From: Schistocephalus solidus
Lineage: Eukaryota; Platyhelminthes; Cestoda; Diphyllobothriidea; Diphyllobothriidae
Assembly: GCA_017591395.1 (NCBI GenBank)
Contig: WEDG01000383.1
Location: 1 to 64,000 of the forward strand
Direction of reading: 5' to 3'
Length of the DNA: 64,000 nt
Within the stretch, counting starts at the first letter, position 1. The number at the start of each line of letters is the position of its first letter. The translations under genes and the position numbers were made by a program. This document shows positions 1-11,185 of this stretch, piece after piece. The notes under the pieces are model-generated. The model was given only the letters and a program-made list of their open reading frames with translations, was not told where the DNA came from and searched no databases.

Positions 1-35
1 GCGTGAACCTCAGCAGTGGTATGTCGCCGTGATAC

Positions 36-430
36 CTGGAAGCTGAGGCAGGAGTAACGTTAACGGCGTTTGTGGAGACAGCAGTTAGGGTTATCCGGTT
101 GTGGCTGCACAGGGTCCGAGATAACCGACTTAGCCGATTCGCGTGCGAATGTTCATTGGCAATGTGGATAGGCTGGAAGGGGTTGATGTTGGCGTTATGG
201 ATTGAGGCCATTCTGTAAAGCCACCTTCGGCCTTTGCAGCGCCGATCCGGCTCGCCCATGCATTGCTAGTCTCTGGTATTCACCGTTTCTTCCGCTTCCG
301 TCGATCCTGAACTGATCCCGGCGGCTCTCTGCGGGATTGATCGAACGCCTCAGTTTGCCTTTGTAGTACGGTTCATCCCGTCTGGCGGCAATCTGAAGGC
401 GATTCCAAAGAGATAAGCGTATAATCCCCG
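36..430 (-). mobile_element. Degenerate 3' part of zinc-finger non-LTR retroelement, left arm of an inverted pair
   Basis: Read on the minus strand, this stretch matches the region just after the reverse transcriptase in the better-preserved copies at 3.2-8.4 kb and 62-64 kb: the A-R-G-rich linker followed by the first zinc-finger block (PAYPHC then a broken FRAR segment). It has no usable reading frame. Positions about 43-290 are a near-identical inverted copy of about 1100-1343 on the + strand. They share private changes absent from the other copies in the window, so the two arms probably arose by inverted duplication and not by two insertions. Confidence 0.75.
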
Positions 431-479
431 TCGATCCAGCGCCGTTGGGGTCATCTCATCGCACGACATTGCTCAGCAG

Positions 480-2410
480 GACGGATGCTGGTGACCCAGC
501 CATCTCAACTTCCATGGTTTTAACCGACCAGCTTCAGTATTCTGCAAAGCAGCGCTGAGTATCCGCATTCAGGCAGAAAACTTTCACGCAGCGCCAAAAT
601 ATTTGAATTTGATCATCGGCTCTTTAGCGTTAACCAGGTGTTTGGCCGATTGAAAGCCTCCTTGTGGAATTGCCACGGCCTTAAACTGGACATCAAACTG
701 AAGATACGCAAGGCTGTCGTCTTGATGACCCTCCTGTATGGAACGTATATTTGGACCATCTACTCCAGCCAAGATAGGATACTCAACTGCTTCCACAGAA
801 TACTGAAGCTGAGATGATTCGAAATATGGAAATTTGGGAGTAACCCGGAGTCCTCAGCATCCACGTCCTGCTGAGCCAGCCGTCATTGCGATGGAATGGC
901 CCCCGCGTGACGCTGGTCGACGAGGGATTACCAAAGCATCTCCTCTGCGGAGATGTAGCTATGGGTGCCGCGGACAAGGATGAACACATGACGCTACAAG
1001 AACGTCTTGAAGAATTCTTTGAGGCGATTTCAAATCAATCCAGAAACCATGGAGGACCTCGTTCGGGATCGACAGGCTTGGAGAAGAGCAGTGAATACCA
1101 GAACAACAATGCATGAAGCGAGCCGGATCGGCGCTGCAAAGGCCAAAAGGGTGGCTTGCAAGTCACAATGGCCTCCAATCCATAACGCCAACATCCAACC
1201 CCTTCCAGCCTATCCACATTGCCAATGAACATTCCGCGCACGCGAATCGGCTAAGTCGGACATCTCCGGACCCTGTGCAGCCACAACCGGATAACCCTAA
1301 CTGCTGTCTCCACAAACGCCGTTAACGTTACTCCTGCCTCAACTCCCACAGTGTCCACGACGACGACCACCCCCACCACTGCTGGTCCTACGCCTGAAGC
1401 CCTATCGCCGTCACCTGCATCATCCCTTTCACAACCCTCGCGGCGGCTGCGGCGACGGTGAAGAGGACGATGAGAATGACGATAACGATCCCCACCACCA
1501 TTACCACGTTTCCCACTCCCATTACCGGTGCTATCACTCTCGATATCCCGTCGACCTCTACCCACACTACCACTGCCCCCTAAACCAGCAAGGGGAACTC
1601 GAACCCAACATGTCCTCCGCCATCGCACATTCACCTCACGCATTGGCCTGGTTGACCACTTGTGAATCCATCGCTCAGTGACTCGTTGACCAAAGCCAGG
1701 AGCCCTGGCATCCATCCATCGCAACCACCTCAACTGCCTACGTTGCCCGTGCATGCTCAGTCATCACATGGGCCTATTAGGCCGCAGGCGCCTACACGAA
1801 AACATTCAGTAAAACGCCACCATCCATATTACATCTGCACTCCTCTCCGGCACACATTAACATGCTCAAAATCACTAGCCATAAGCACACAATCTGGACC
1901 TCGCATATACATGTGAAGTGTATTCTTGGGCTCCTTCTCTACGTAGATCCTGTGTTACATGTGTGATCTTAGCTTGAGACTATTACTGGGTGCTAGAAGC
2001 CTTGGCTTGGAAGGTTGCCGTCTAACAGTGTAACTCGGCGCTCAAAGTAGCTCAATGTGTGATTGTGTAGATTGGTCGACTGGTGGACTGAGCGTCAGGC
2101 TGCAATGACGCCTTTTTAATGTGCGCCATTCACCAACGCCCTCCCCCGCCTCCCCGCCTCCCCGCCTCCCCCCGCCTCCCCCCGCCTCCCCCCGCCTCCC
2201 CGCCTCCCCCGCCTCCCCCGCCTCCCCCCGCCTCAGGTTGAACTTGGTCATGACATCGAGTCCAAATGGTGGCGGAGGAGAGAGTGCGGTAGATGCAACG
2301 GAAGTCTATTCGCAGTCTAATCTAGTTCACGCACAAGTCACTGTCCCGGCGACACCATGCTGTGGGGCATACGATGGATCTCGCTGAAATCGACGGTGGA
2401 ACTGTCATAA
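480..2410 (+). mobile_element. Degenerate 5'-truncated copy of the endonuclease/RT/zinc-finger retroelement
   Basis: The + strand between 580 and 830 translates, with breaks, to the C-terminal part of a reverse transcriptase (AFGRL, then [12 protein letters not shown], then a HRILKLR-like end) matching the copy at 5.2-6.6 kb. Positions 1000-1345 match the linker and first zinc finger, 1610-1800 the later finger region, and 1980-2130 plus 2240-2400 the 3' tail seen at 3205-3970 and 62055-62830. Stops and frameshifts are frequent, so it is dead. A C-rich simple repeat is embedded between the two tail blocks. Confidence 0.8.
2138..2234. repeat. C-rich minisatellite (CCCCGCCTC-like units)
   Basis: About eleven 8-10 bp units of CCTCCCCG/CCTCCCCCG run in tandem inside the retroelement 3' tail. 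The minus strand carries many runs of four or more G separated by short linkers. Confidence 0.9.
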
Positions 2411-2844
2411 AAATGGCAACCTAGAGAGAGTGCTTTGCTCCCTAAAATGGGTCACGATTTATATATTTTAGACAAACATGGGGACCAGAGCAGTACATAG
2501 CTGGCGTTATTGAGGATGCGCACCACACATGGGGTGTGGTAGCGCGCCTTGGCGCATGCTCCCGTCCCGCCAGCCATCGGTACCCGAGCTCACTTCCGGT
2601 GGTCCTGACATCGTGTTGGCACCGGACTCAGGTAAGTGAGGAATGAGAACAGCGGTGATCTGTAAAATATCGACTGCACTTTCTCTCTTAATATCAGCCT
2701 TCTTCAATTTTGTCGGTAATAAGAATGAGTCAGACCGAGGGGGTGGAATCGGGTGCACTGGCTGATCTGGAAAAAATGTTCTGGTCACGATTTGGTTTGA
2801 CTCAAAAGTATTACATGCCGCTGAAACTGCTTGAGGACCTTCAC

Positions 2845-3065
2845 ACACCAAACAGTTCGACCGTCGATTTCGACGAGGTCCACTGTATGTTCTACAGGTC
2901 AGTAGTGTGGGGACATTGCCTTGCAGGTAGATTATTATTGAGTGATAGTAGACTTGCGCTGCAGCTATCGCACTCGCCCTTCCCTCACCCGTCTGTGCTA
3001 GAAGTCAAGACAGAGTCAAGAAGACCGGAGGCAGGATCGGTCATGCCACGGGTGGCTGGCGCGGC
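2845..3065 (-). mobile_element. Fragment of the retroelement 3' tail
   Basis: It starts at the same CACACA/AGTTCGACCGTCG boundary as the copies at 3205 and 62055. It then follows the same order of blocks (GGTCCACTGTAT, AGACTTGCGCTGCAG, GACAGAGTCAAGAAGACCGG) before ending near 3065. Minus-sense, terminal ~220 bp only. Confidence 0.8.
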
Positions 3066-3204
3066 GTGAGCCTGCACTTACGCGTGTCATGTTCCACATT
3101 TCTTATGGCAGCACAACCAGAGTAACGCCTGCCATGCCCCGATCCGGCCTCCATGTTGATCCAACGCATCTACCACACGGTCCTTTGAGGGTGCACACAC
3201 ACAC
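3066..3204. repeat. Dispersed repeat also found at 10015-10185
   Basis: Shares several blocks with the second copy: a TTTCTTATGG(C)AGCACA-like stretch, AGTAACGCCTGC, and CGCATCTACCACACGGTCC against CACATCTACCGCGCGGTCC. It sits between two 3'-tail copies of the retroelement. No coding potential is visible, and the family identity is unknown to me. Confidence 0.6.
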
Positions 3205-3972
3205 TCTGAGAGTTCAACCGTCGATTTCGACGGGGTCCACCGTACGCTCCACACCAGGTGGTGCAGGGACGGTGACTTGTGCGTGATTTAGTTTAAAGTG
3301 ATAGCAGCCTTGCGCTGCAGCCACCACACTCTCTCCTCTTCCCCCACCTGAACCCGGTGTCATAACAGAGTCAAGAAGACCGGAGATGGGAGAGAGCGCA
3401 GGTGGTTGGCGCGGCTGGAGCCGCCCCTGGGCGTACCACCACACCTGGCTCGGATCCCGCGGAGTGGGAGTGCTATAAAGGCCACATTAAGAAGGAGCCA
3501 TTGCAGCCTGACTCTCAGTCCGCCAGTCAGCCACTACACACAAAACACACATTGGCCTGACCACGTGGTCCGAGTTATCCCGTCAGTTGGCAACCTTCCA
3601 AGCTACGGCTTTTAGCGCACCGTGATAGTTTCAAGCGCATTAGATTGTTTATAGTGAGGAAAATGCGCTGAGCTCTCGACCTCACTCTCTCCGTCACCCC
3701 CACAATCAGACCACCATCCGAGCCAGTCAGTTGTCTGATGTGGGAGTGGACGCATTGGCTGACGGATCGGCGTACCCGTCTTCGCGCGCCACAGCACGGC
3801 CTGGCCCCCATAATGCACACACCATGATTTACTTACTCAGGGGATATGGAGGAGCCCTTGCCGTCTGACTCCCAGTCCACTGGTCAGCCACTCGACACAC
3901 ACAGCACATACACTGGGCCAACGGCATGGTCTGGTGTAAGCGTCAGATTGGCAGCCTTCCAAGCCATGGTTT
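3205..3972 (-). repeat. Retroelement 3' tail, copy 1
   Basis: About 770 bp shared at high similarity and in the same order with 62055-62830, and in part with 47300-47680, 22140-22460, 22985-23420, 23535-23760, 20251-20350, 2845-3065 and (opposite strand) 1980-2400. On the minus strand it ends in a perfect 6 bp stem with AAAT loop (3218-3233) followed by a TG run. It probably contains the RT recognition site. Confidence 0.85.
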
Positions 3973-5312
3973 CTAGGAAACTGTGATTTTATCAGGTACA
4001 TTATGATTATGGTGGTAAGGGTGTTGTTTATGTATTAGTGTAGATAGTGCGCGCTGATGTGGCTTAGCCTCCGGTGGTTTACCGCAGGTTTTCGTGGAGG
4101 CGCATGTATCCTGATAGGTCCATGCGGTGTGTAAATGTGCGGGAGCAGTGAGGGCAGTGGAGGCGGGCGTGGCGACTGTATGTCGGAGCCCCAGGCACTG
4201 GTTTACCAGCCTCTGTGCGATGGATTCGCAGGTGACCGACCAGGCCGATGCGTGAGTTGAAGTTGCGGGCGCATTGTGGGCAGGAGAAATCGGGAGAGGC
4301 TGGATGGTGTCATTCATGGAAGTGGCGGTGGCTGTGGCGGTAAGAATTGTAGGAGCGGAGGGTGTTCATGGGGTATCAGTGTTATCGGCATTGTGGTTAA
4401 TTCCGCTGTCATGGATGTGCATGTGACCGAATAGGCCATACGATGAGTGAATGCACGAGGACAGTGAGGGCAGTGGAGATGGCGATCTCTGATGTGTGTT
4501 GGTGCTCCAGACACTGGTTCAGCAGTCTCTGTACGATTGATTCGCAAATGACCGACCAGGCCGATGCGTGAGGTGAAAGTGCGGTCGCATTGAGGACAGC
4601 TTAGGAGAGAGTCCCCATCGCTGGTGGTGGTGGAGGTGGTGACAGCGGTGGTGGTGTGGTGGTTGCGGTGGTGGGGGTAACAGGCGATGAGTATTGGGAT
4701 GTGGTCTCCATGATGGTGAGAGTGATGGAATTGATACCAGGAGTGAGGGTTGGGGAGTCTGAAGGAGGGTTGGTAAATTTTGAAGTAGAAGTTCGAATTG
4801 TCGGATTGTTGCTGCATTGCGTCCAGAGATGTCCAACCAGACCGATTCGCGCGCGGAAGATGCGTTGACAGCGCGGGCATGTTGGCAGGGCCTGGGGATT
4901 GGCGGTGTTGGTCCGGGGCGCTGGTGACTTTCGAGCCGCTCTTTTGGCTTTGGCGGCGGCGATCCGGTTGGCCTCATAGATTGCTGAACCAGTCTTCACG
5001 GATCTTCTCCATACCGATCTATCCTGGGCGAGGTCCTCTCAGGTTGCCGAGTTGATTTACAGTTGCCCTCAGCGATTTCTTCAAAGTGTCCTTGTAGCGT
5101 CGTTTTTGACCCCCTGTTGGCGAGCACCCGTAGCGACATCTACGTAGAAAAGTCGTTTGGGTGGTCACTCGTCGTCCATTTTTACCAGTTGGCCGCTCCA
5201 TCGCAGTTGCCCTTGCCTCAGCATGGCGTGGATGCTGAGGATTTCAGTCCGCTCCAGGACTTCCGTGTCCGGGATCCTGTCTTGCCATCTCAGCTTCAGT
5301 ATCTTTACGGAG
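3973..5312 (-). pseudogene. Retroelement C-terminal connection and zinc-finger region, frameshifted
   Basis: Continues the polyprotein in shifting frames. 5100-5310 is the RT connection; a stop follows KMDDE near 5178 and there is a frameshift near 5105. 4601-4999 carries the first finger (CPRCQRIF...GHLWTQC, a C2HC pattern) and a Thr/Pro linker; 4314-4620 the second (CPQCDRTF...GHLRIN) and third (CPHCPRAF) fingers. 3973-4317 holds a further degenerate finger block (CESIAQRLVNQC, TAPAHLH). The fingers presumably bind nucleic acid. Compared with the intact C-terminus at 62895, this copy has an extra finger-like unit before the 3' tail. Confidence 0.8.
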
Positions 5313-7160
5313 GCAGCTGAGATGGAAGTGATTCAGCTTCCTGGCTTGGTTCGAGTAGACGGTACAGGTCTCCACTCCGTAAAGGAGTGTCATCAAGACG
5401 ACGGCCTTGTACATCTTCAGTTTGGTATTCAGGTGAATACTGTGGCGATTCCACACGGAGGCCTGCAGCCGCCCGAAGGCCTGACTGGCTTTGGAGATCC
5501 GTTGGGCAACCTCGTCATCGATTCTCGTGTTGCGCGACATCGTGCTTCCTATATAAGCGAAGGTTTCCACGTTTTTGTGCAGAGCACCGTTGACATTGAT
5601 TCGGGGAGCATTGTATTCTGCGCAGGAAGGCGGCTGGTGCATGAGAACCGTTTTGGCTTTACTAATTGTTAATCCAAAATCGGCGCAGCATGCGGCGAAG
5701 AGGTCCATGCTCCTTTGCATGTCCTCCTCCGTCGCGGTGTTAAGGGCGCAGTCGTCCGCGAAGAGCAAGTCATGGACTGTAGTCGTAGACACATGCGTTG
5801 AAGCCTGCATACGCCGACTGTTGAGAAGGCGCCCGTCAGTTCTATAGGCGATGCGGATCCCAGGCTGTTCATCATGGAAGGCGTCCATCAGCATAGTCGA
5901 GAACATGAGACTGAACAGAGTGGGACCCAATACGCAGCCCTGCTTTACTCCGTTGGTCCCTGCGAATGCTTCGGATACCGTTCCGTTGTCAGTGACGCGC
6001 GCCGTCATCCCGTCATGAAGCTGACGCACCATGTGCGTGAACGGCTCAGGACAGCCGAATTTCCGCATGTCATTCCACAGTCCATCGCGATTCACCGTGT
6101 CAAAGGCTTTCGTCAGATCCACGAATGTAGTGTATATGTGAGTTCGCATCTCCTGGTACTTCTCTTGTAGCTGGTGGGCGGCAAAGATCATGTCGGTTGT
6201 TCCGCGGTGTCGGCGGAAGCCACATTGGCTTTCCGGGAGCAGGCCCTGCTCTAGGTGACCGTGCAGATGATTGAGAAGGATACGGGCGAAGATCTTCCCG
6301 GCAATGTTAAGCAACGAGATGCCTCTGTGATTATCACAGAGTTGCCGGTTCCCCTTCCGATTGTAGAGATGGAAGATGGTCGCGTCTTTGAAATCCCGAG
6401 GAACTTGTCCTTGGCGCCACATCTCCTGGAAGAGTGTTGTGAGTTCTGCCATCAGCCGGGGCCCACCGTGCTTGTAGACTTCTGGTGGGATTGCGTCGGA
6501 TCCCGGTGCTTTACCGCTGGAAATCTGCTGCACGGCCCGGATGTTTTCTGGTAGGGAAGGCGGCAGATCCAGGTCATTGTTCGTGTCCACTTGAGGGAAC
6601 CGGTCTATGGCAGCATCGGAGATGGCTGATGAGCAATTAAGGACACTTCTGAAGTGCTTGGCCCAGCGCTTCAGAATTTGCGATTACTCTGTCAGCAGTG
6701 TTGTGCCATCAGAGATGAGCAGCGGTGCGGACCCCTTGATACACGGGCCGTAGATGGCCTTGATGGCTTTGAAAAAGTTTTTCATTTCATTGTGGTCCGC
6801 ATACCCCTGGATTTTCTCAGCCTTTCGGATCATCCAGGCGTCCTGCGTCTTCCGCAACCGTTGACGTACAAGGCGGCGGCATCTGAAGAAGGTTGCTTTG
6901 GTGGCGTCGGCCCAAAGGTCCATGTAGGCTTTGTGTAGTCCATTCTTCTCCGCGAGTAGATGGCTGATGTCGGCGTCATTGTCGTCAAACTTGTCCTGGT
7001 TTTGATGGCGTGCGCATCCGAGGACTTCGAGGGCGGTGGACTGGATGACATTTCGCAGTTGGCACCATCGTGTTTCCACGGTGCCGTTATTAACTGGAAC
7101 ATGCAGGTTCTCCAGTTTCTTGGTTATTTGGTTGCTGAAATCAAAACAGTGAGCAGGCAC
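5244..7160 (-). pseudogene. Retroelement reverse transcriptase domain, interrupted
   Basis: The first part (6684-7160) is the endonuclease-RT linker and ends on TAA in the context LLTE-stop-SQILKRW. From 6590 the RT reads through 440 residues: [40 protein letters not shown] (catalytic Asp), [18 protein letters not shown] and LLFADD (catalytic pair, 5751-5762). All core motifs are intact. At about 5315 an extra base shifts the frame after HLSCLR, so the annotated frame ends in a false tail at 5244. The correct continuation lies in another frame and matches the intact copy at 62.9-64 kb. Confidence 0.93.
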
Positions 7161-7214
7161 ATTTAACAGAAGAGTATTTAACTTCCCTGGTGGTCGCTTA
7201 CCTTGGGGCCTTCA

Positions 7215-8330
7215 TCGGGGTTGCAGTCGGAGCCTCATCTGGCAGATGACAAGGTGGTGATCTGTCCAACCATCGGCATCGCGGATCGCCTTAGTTACCA
7301 GCACGTCCTGTCGATCTCGCCTCCGGACGAGAACATAGTCCAGCAGAGGCCAGCGCCGCAACCGAGGGTGCATCCTCGTGGTTTTCTCCAGTGTCGGAAG
7401 GCCGAAGAAGGTGTTGATCAGCAGGAGTCGGTGTTCCGCCCACATTTGCAGAAGAAGGAGGCCGTTATCGTTACAGATACCGAAACCGTGGGGACCCAGC
7501 ACTCCTTGCCAGGCTGCGTGGTCTGTCCTGACGTGGGCGTTGAAGTCACCAAGGACAATTAACTGGTCCACCTTCGGCACAGTCACCAGCAGGGCGTGCA
7601 GGTCCTCGTAGAATTTGTCCTTCGCCGCATCAGAGCTCATCATTGGGGGAGCGTAGGGACTGATGGTGGTGGCGAACTGGTCTCCCTGAAAAGGCAGGCG
7701 GAGGCTCATCAGGCGATCATTGATACCTTGCGACAGACAGGGCAGACGTCCCACGATATCGTTACGGATGGCAAAGGCAACACCAGCGTCGCGTCGCTCT
7801 GCCTTTGGCCGGTCGCTCCAGAAGAGGGTGTAGCCGGCACCCACCTCCTCCAGCTGACCCTGCTCAGAGAATCAAGTCTCGCTGAGAGCAGCAATGTCCA
7901 CCTTGTAGCGCGCCAGTTCCCGAGTGATTAGCGCCGTCCTCCGTTCCGGCCCGTTTGTCCTCGGATTGTCTAAAAGGGAACGAACATTCCAGGCTGCTAT
8001 TACGAGCGGACTCACCTGAGCAGCCCGGAGAGTATGGCACGGGGGATGAGGACGGGGAGTATTTTTGTTTGTTTGAGTTTTACGACCGCGTATTTCGTGA
8101 TCTGCGAGCCGCGGCCAGCTGCAGAAGAGGTGAGACCCAGCATTTGAACACCAGTACGATGAACTTTTTTTGCAATTTTCGAGAAAAAAAATATCCCTGC
8201 AATTTATTGTCATCCGTTGTATTGCCACACTTCTACTCAACGGAGAGCAGGTTGACCTGGTCACTGTTGTTGTGTCATTTTCGTCTATTAGGGTTGATTT
8301 CATCTCTGCATTCTCAGTTGATGCCTGCAC
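7215..8330 (-). pseudogene. Retroelement AP-type endonuclease domain, interrupted
   Basis: The endonuclease would nick target DNA to start target-primed reverse transcription. Visible motifs are VIAAWNVRSLL near the N-terminus (strand with the conserved Asn), VLGDFNAH (catalytic Asp and Asn) at about 7540, and GWTDHHLV (equivalent of the SDH motif) at about 7260. The frame is kept throughout, but TGA at 7872-7874 (after AALSET) and TGA at 7212-7214 (after RLQPR) interrupt it. Both sit where Arg CGA would fit, suggesting C-to-T decay. The N-terminal ~100 residues before the endonuclease resemble no domain I know. Belongs to the same polyprotein as the RT that follows at 5244-7160. Confidence 0.85.
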
Positions 8331-8418
8331 TCATCCGAAAATTTACTTTTTCTTAAACGCCCTCACAAGCAGGGGTTTATTCGGCGCAGTAGGGAATGTC
8401 TTTTTAAAGAAGAAATAC

Positions 8419-8420
<2 letters not shown>

Positions 8421-8451
<31 letters not shown>
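8421..8451. repeat. (GA)n microsatellite
   Basis: Fifteen uninterrupted GA units close to the presumed 5' end of the retroelement. Confidence 0.97.
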
Positions 8452-8455
<4 letters not shown>

Positions 8456-8459
8456 CATT

Positions 8460-10014
8460 AAATGTGACTTCGTGTGCAGCTGCGCATCAGTGCGCCCAAA
8501 TATCTGAGCAGTGCGTGCGTGTGTGCCGTGACCTTGAAAGAACAAATTAAACATGCACCTAGGGAGCAGTGTGCGCAACAGACCTGCTTATGTCAGAATT
8601 TATGGTCTTCTACATATTGGTGTGAAATCCTTTAGCCATTGAGACCACGACAGTGAAGACGACATTTGTCATTGTCACTTTTACATCTGCTGCTGCTACT
8701 AGTGCTGTTGGTACTACTACATGATACTATCTCATCGAGCGTAATCGCAGTCACGAGAAAGCAGTCACTGATGCTAACGTTCTCTCACACTTGTTTTCAC
8801 CGTAAATGCACTTTCTCCGTGTAACAACTCCACTGATCCATCTCCGAGCTTTACTCGCATTGACTTTGAGGTCTGTGGAACAATAACTGCTGCGCCGGCT
8901 GTTCTCCCAGTTTGATCATATCGCAGCATTTACCGGTGCATGGTTGACTACGCAACGCCATATCCATATGCCAACACCTTTGATAATAATCGCACACTAA
9001 ATATCAGTACAGGATGCAGTTCTGTTTGCTCTCAGTAAAACAAGACAAGCGAGGTGAGTTCACAGTCAAGTTTCCTTGTCCTTGTTTGTAAGTCAGTTTT
9101 CGATAGAGGTCTTAAAAACTAGTTCTTCGCATTAGACAGTTTGTCCTTATGCTTCTGGTTTTAGGCAAATTATAGTTCAGTCTGTGTACAGGCAGCAGAG
9201 TCGTAAATCTGATCTTCGGATATCGTGTAATTTGCGGGTGATATGCTTACAAATCCAGCATCGGCTATTCCTTCGTTAACAGGTCTGTCCTCAGCTCCGT
9301 TAAGAGGTCGGATTTTCCATCGGTCGTTTACAGCCCAAAAAATCATATCCCTGTAAACACACAGCATGTTACAGTTAATTTTCTTGGACTTTTCATTTGG
9401 ATTTTTAAACCCCCAAACAAATTTTGTCGACTTGGTACCCCTCCTGTATTTCCCTTGAACTCCTGGCATGATCGGCTTTTCCGTCAGAACGCACTTCCTT
9501 GAATTCTTTGGAAGGCATAATCTAGTCTAAGAGCCACTTTTAGCAGCCGTAGTCTTCATTCTCAGACGTACCACAAAAATCCTCTCCATTAACCATCCAA
9601 AAAGTTCTGTAGTGACTCTTTAGGTGTTTTCGATACGCAGGTTTGTGTTGAAGATATTTTTTATAGAAACTTACAAACAGATATGGAGAAGAGGCCCTGA
9701 CGCATGAATTTTGACGTTTGACATCGGTTTTAATTCAAGAAAATCGCTATTGGTACCAGCAAGTCCAGCATAATAGAACTGCACTGCTTCAGTGGAAAAA
9801 TCACCCGGTTGTGTGTTTTGCACGCAAAAGTGTCTCGGAAGCCTTTCCAAGACGGGGATTCCGTTATTTCAAGAACCACCTGAGAACCAGCTTCTGCTGC
9901 TGTATAATGAAGCCGCAAGGAATCGCCAAAACACATATGTGGGCTTACAGTTCACATTCATTTTTGGGTTATGGTAAAACACTTTCTAACGGGGCAGCAT
10001 GCTTGCAGAGTATG
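8460..10014. other. No recognisable feature
   Basis: About 1.5 kb of AT-moderate sequence. Short open frames occur on both strands (for example 9170-9469 minus), but none shows a domain, a splice context or a match to another part of the window. Confidence 0.5.
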
Positions 10015-10185
10015 TAGTGATATCGATGCCGGTGCGGCGGAACCTACAGCTACGCGTGCCACCACGCCTCCCCTCATTTTCAGCATTTTTATGGGAGCAC
10101 ATCCCAAGTAACGCCTGCTGTGCTCTGATCTGGCCCCTACGTTGGTTCAGCACATCTACCGCGCGGTCCGTTTAGGAAACACCAC
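10015..10185. repeat. Second copy of the dispersed repeat at 3066-3204
   Basis: Shares the GGGAGCACA, AGTAACGCCTGC and CACATCTACCGCGCGGTCC blocks in the same order as 3066-3204, with clear divergence between them. Isolated from any retroelement tail here, which suggests it is its own repeat unit. Confidence 0.6.
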
Positions 10186-11084
10186 CTTAGCATTTTACAC
10201 ATAATTTTTTTTATATCCTTACGTGTACATCCATTCAACTTCTGACGTATTAGCGTCTTTCATTTTGCGCCCACCTTCCCTAATAACTTAGTGAAGGACT
10301 TGTTTTGAAAATGAGGACTGACGGGTTTTACAAGTCACATTTCGAGGAAACTTCGTTCAATATATGAGGTTACCCCGTTCTTACGAGTCTATAGCTTGTG
10401 GTTTGTCCTCGGATCTAATTTCTAGTGAGTTTATATGTCATCAAAACGAAAATGTCCGCATGATGTCTTTCAAAACAACTATAATATCTATTAAACCTAA
10501 TAAGCCTATTTGGTATGGAATATTACCATTAAAACATTAGGCATAAGACATGCATTGTGTAGGTGAAGATAGTCACGTGGGTCAACTTATTTGGCCACCG
10601 TCACATATGCCTGACTCATGTACACCACCGGCTCGAAAAGGAACTTATAGACAACGTCACCTTTCCTAACTTCGGTCTGATTTGGCGCCCTTGAGGGTAC
10701 AGATGTGGTTAATTCGAACATTCTTTTACGGTGGTCGGTAATAGAACCCAAACTAAACAGAGATCGCTATGTTAACCTAGTCGTTAGTCGCTTGTCATCA
10801 GCCACACTGCCCCATGGTACAGTGCCGATCAAACCAATTTTCGTTCTAGCTGATTCAGGTGCAAAGAACCAGGGCGAATTTACGAATGAAATTTTGCAAT
10901 CGCAAAAATATTTGCAATTAAAAGTCTGGCATGTCACGGTCTACGAATAGATGTAGGCCATCTGCCATCTTTATTAGAAATTCACTTTTTCGTTTGAGAA
11001 TCAATTTACCTTTCCCTGTCTCTGAGGATAAACTGCAACTCTAGGAGCATAGGTTGACCGAAATTTCATTCAGTTGACCCACTT
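10186..11084. other. No recognisable feature
   Basis: Low-complexity AT-rich stretches and one 81-codon open frame (10705-10950, +) with no recognisable domain. Confidence 0.5.
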
Positions 11085-11185
11085 GTGAAAAACTTGGCGG
11101 CCTCGGTGGGATTCGAACCAACGCCAACAAGTGGAAGCTTTCGTACAGTCAACTGAGCTACGAGGCCCCCACCGGGAGCCATGTG
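11085..11185 (-). mobile_element. SINE-A (tRNA-derived head), minus sense
   Basis: Minus strand shows pol III box A (TAGCTCAGTTG, 11150-11160) and box B (GGTTCGAATCC, 11108-11118) in a tRNA-like head with a GCCTCG/CGAGGC acceptor-like stem. The ACTTGTGAAAAA and TTGACC flanks match the other SINE-A copies at 55.3-55.8 kb and 61.0 kb. The anticodon arm is degenerate, so this is not a functional tRNA gene. Confidence 0.85.

Larger units (their letters stand above)
3205..8360 (-). mobile_element. Near-full-length APE-type non-LTR retrotransposon with C-terminal zinc fingers
   Basis: Minus-strand order from 8.36 kb down is: AP-like endonuclease, linker, reverse transcriptase, connection region, three zinc-finger blocks, then a ~750 bp 3' tail ending in a hairpin and a short (TG)n run at 3194-3205. 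The layout fits an RTE/jockey-like autonomous element that copies by target-primed reverse transcription. I do not assign the clade firmly. One frame is kept from about 8330 to 5315 but is cut by three stop codons. Beyond that, frameshifts break the zinc-finger region. The 5' boundary is uncertain; an AG-type simple repeat begins at 8421. The element is not expected to be autonomous. Confidence 0.9.

Noticed and set aside
1251..1754. 167-codon Arg/Gly/Val-rich minus-strand frame
   Set aside because: It is antisense to the + strand zinc-finger region of a decayed retroelement copy.
9170..9469. Possible transposase fragment (MPGVQGKYRRGTKSTKFVWG)
   Set aside because: A superficial resemblance to transposase wording could not be backed by any catalytic motif.
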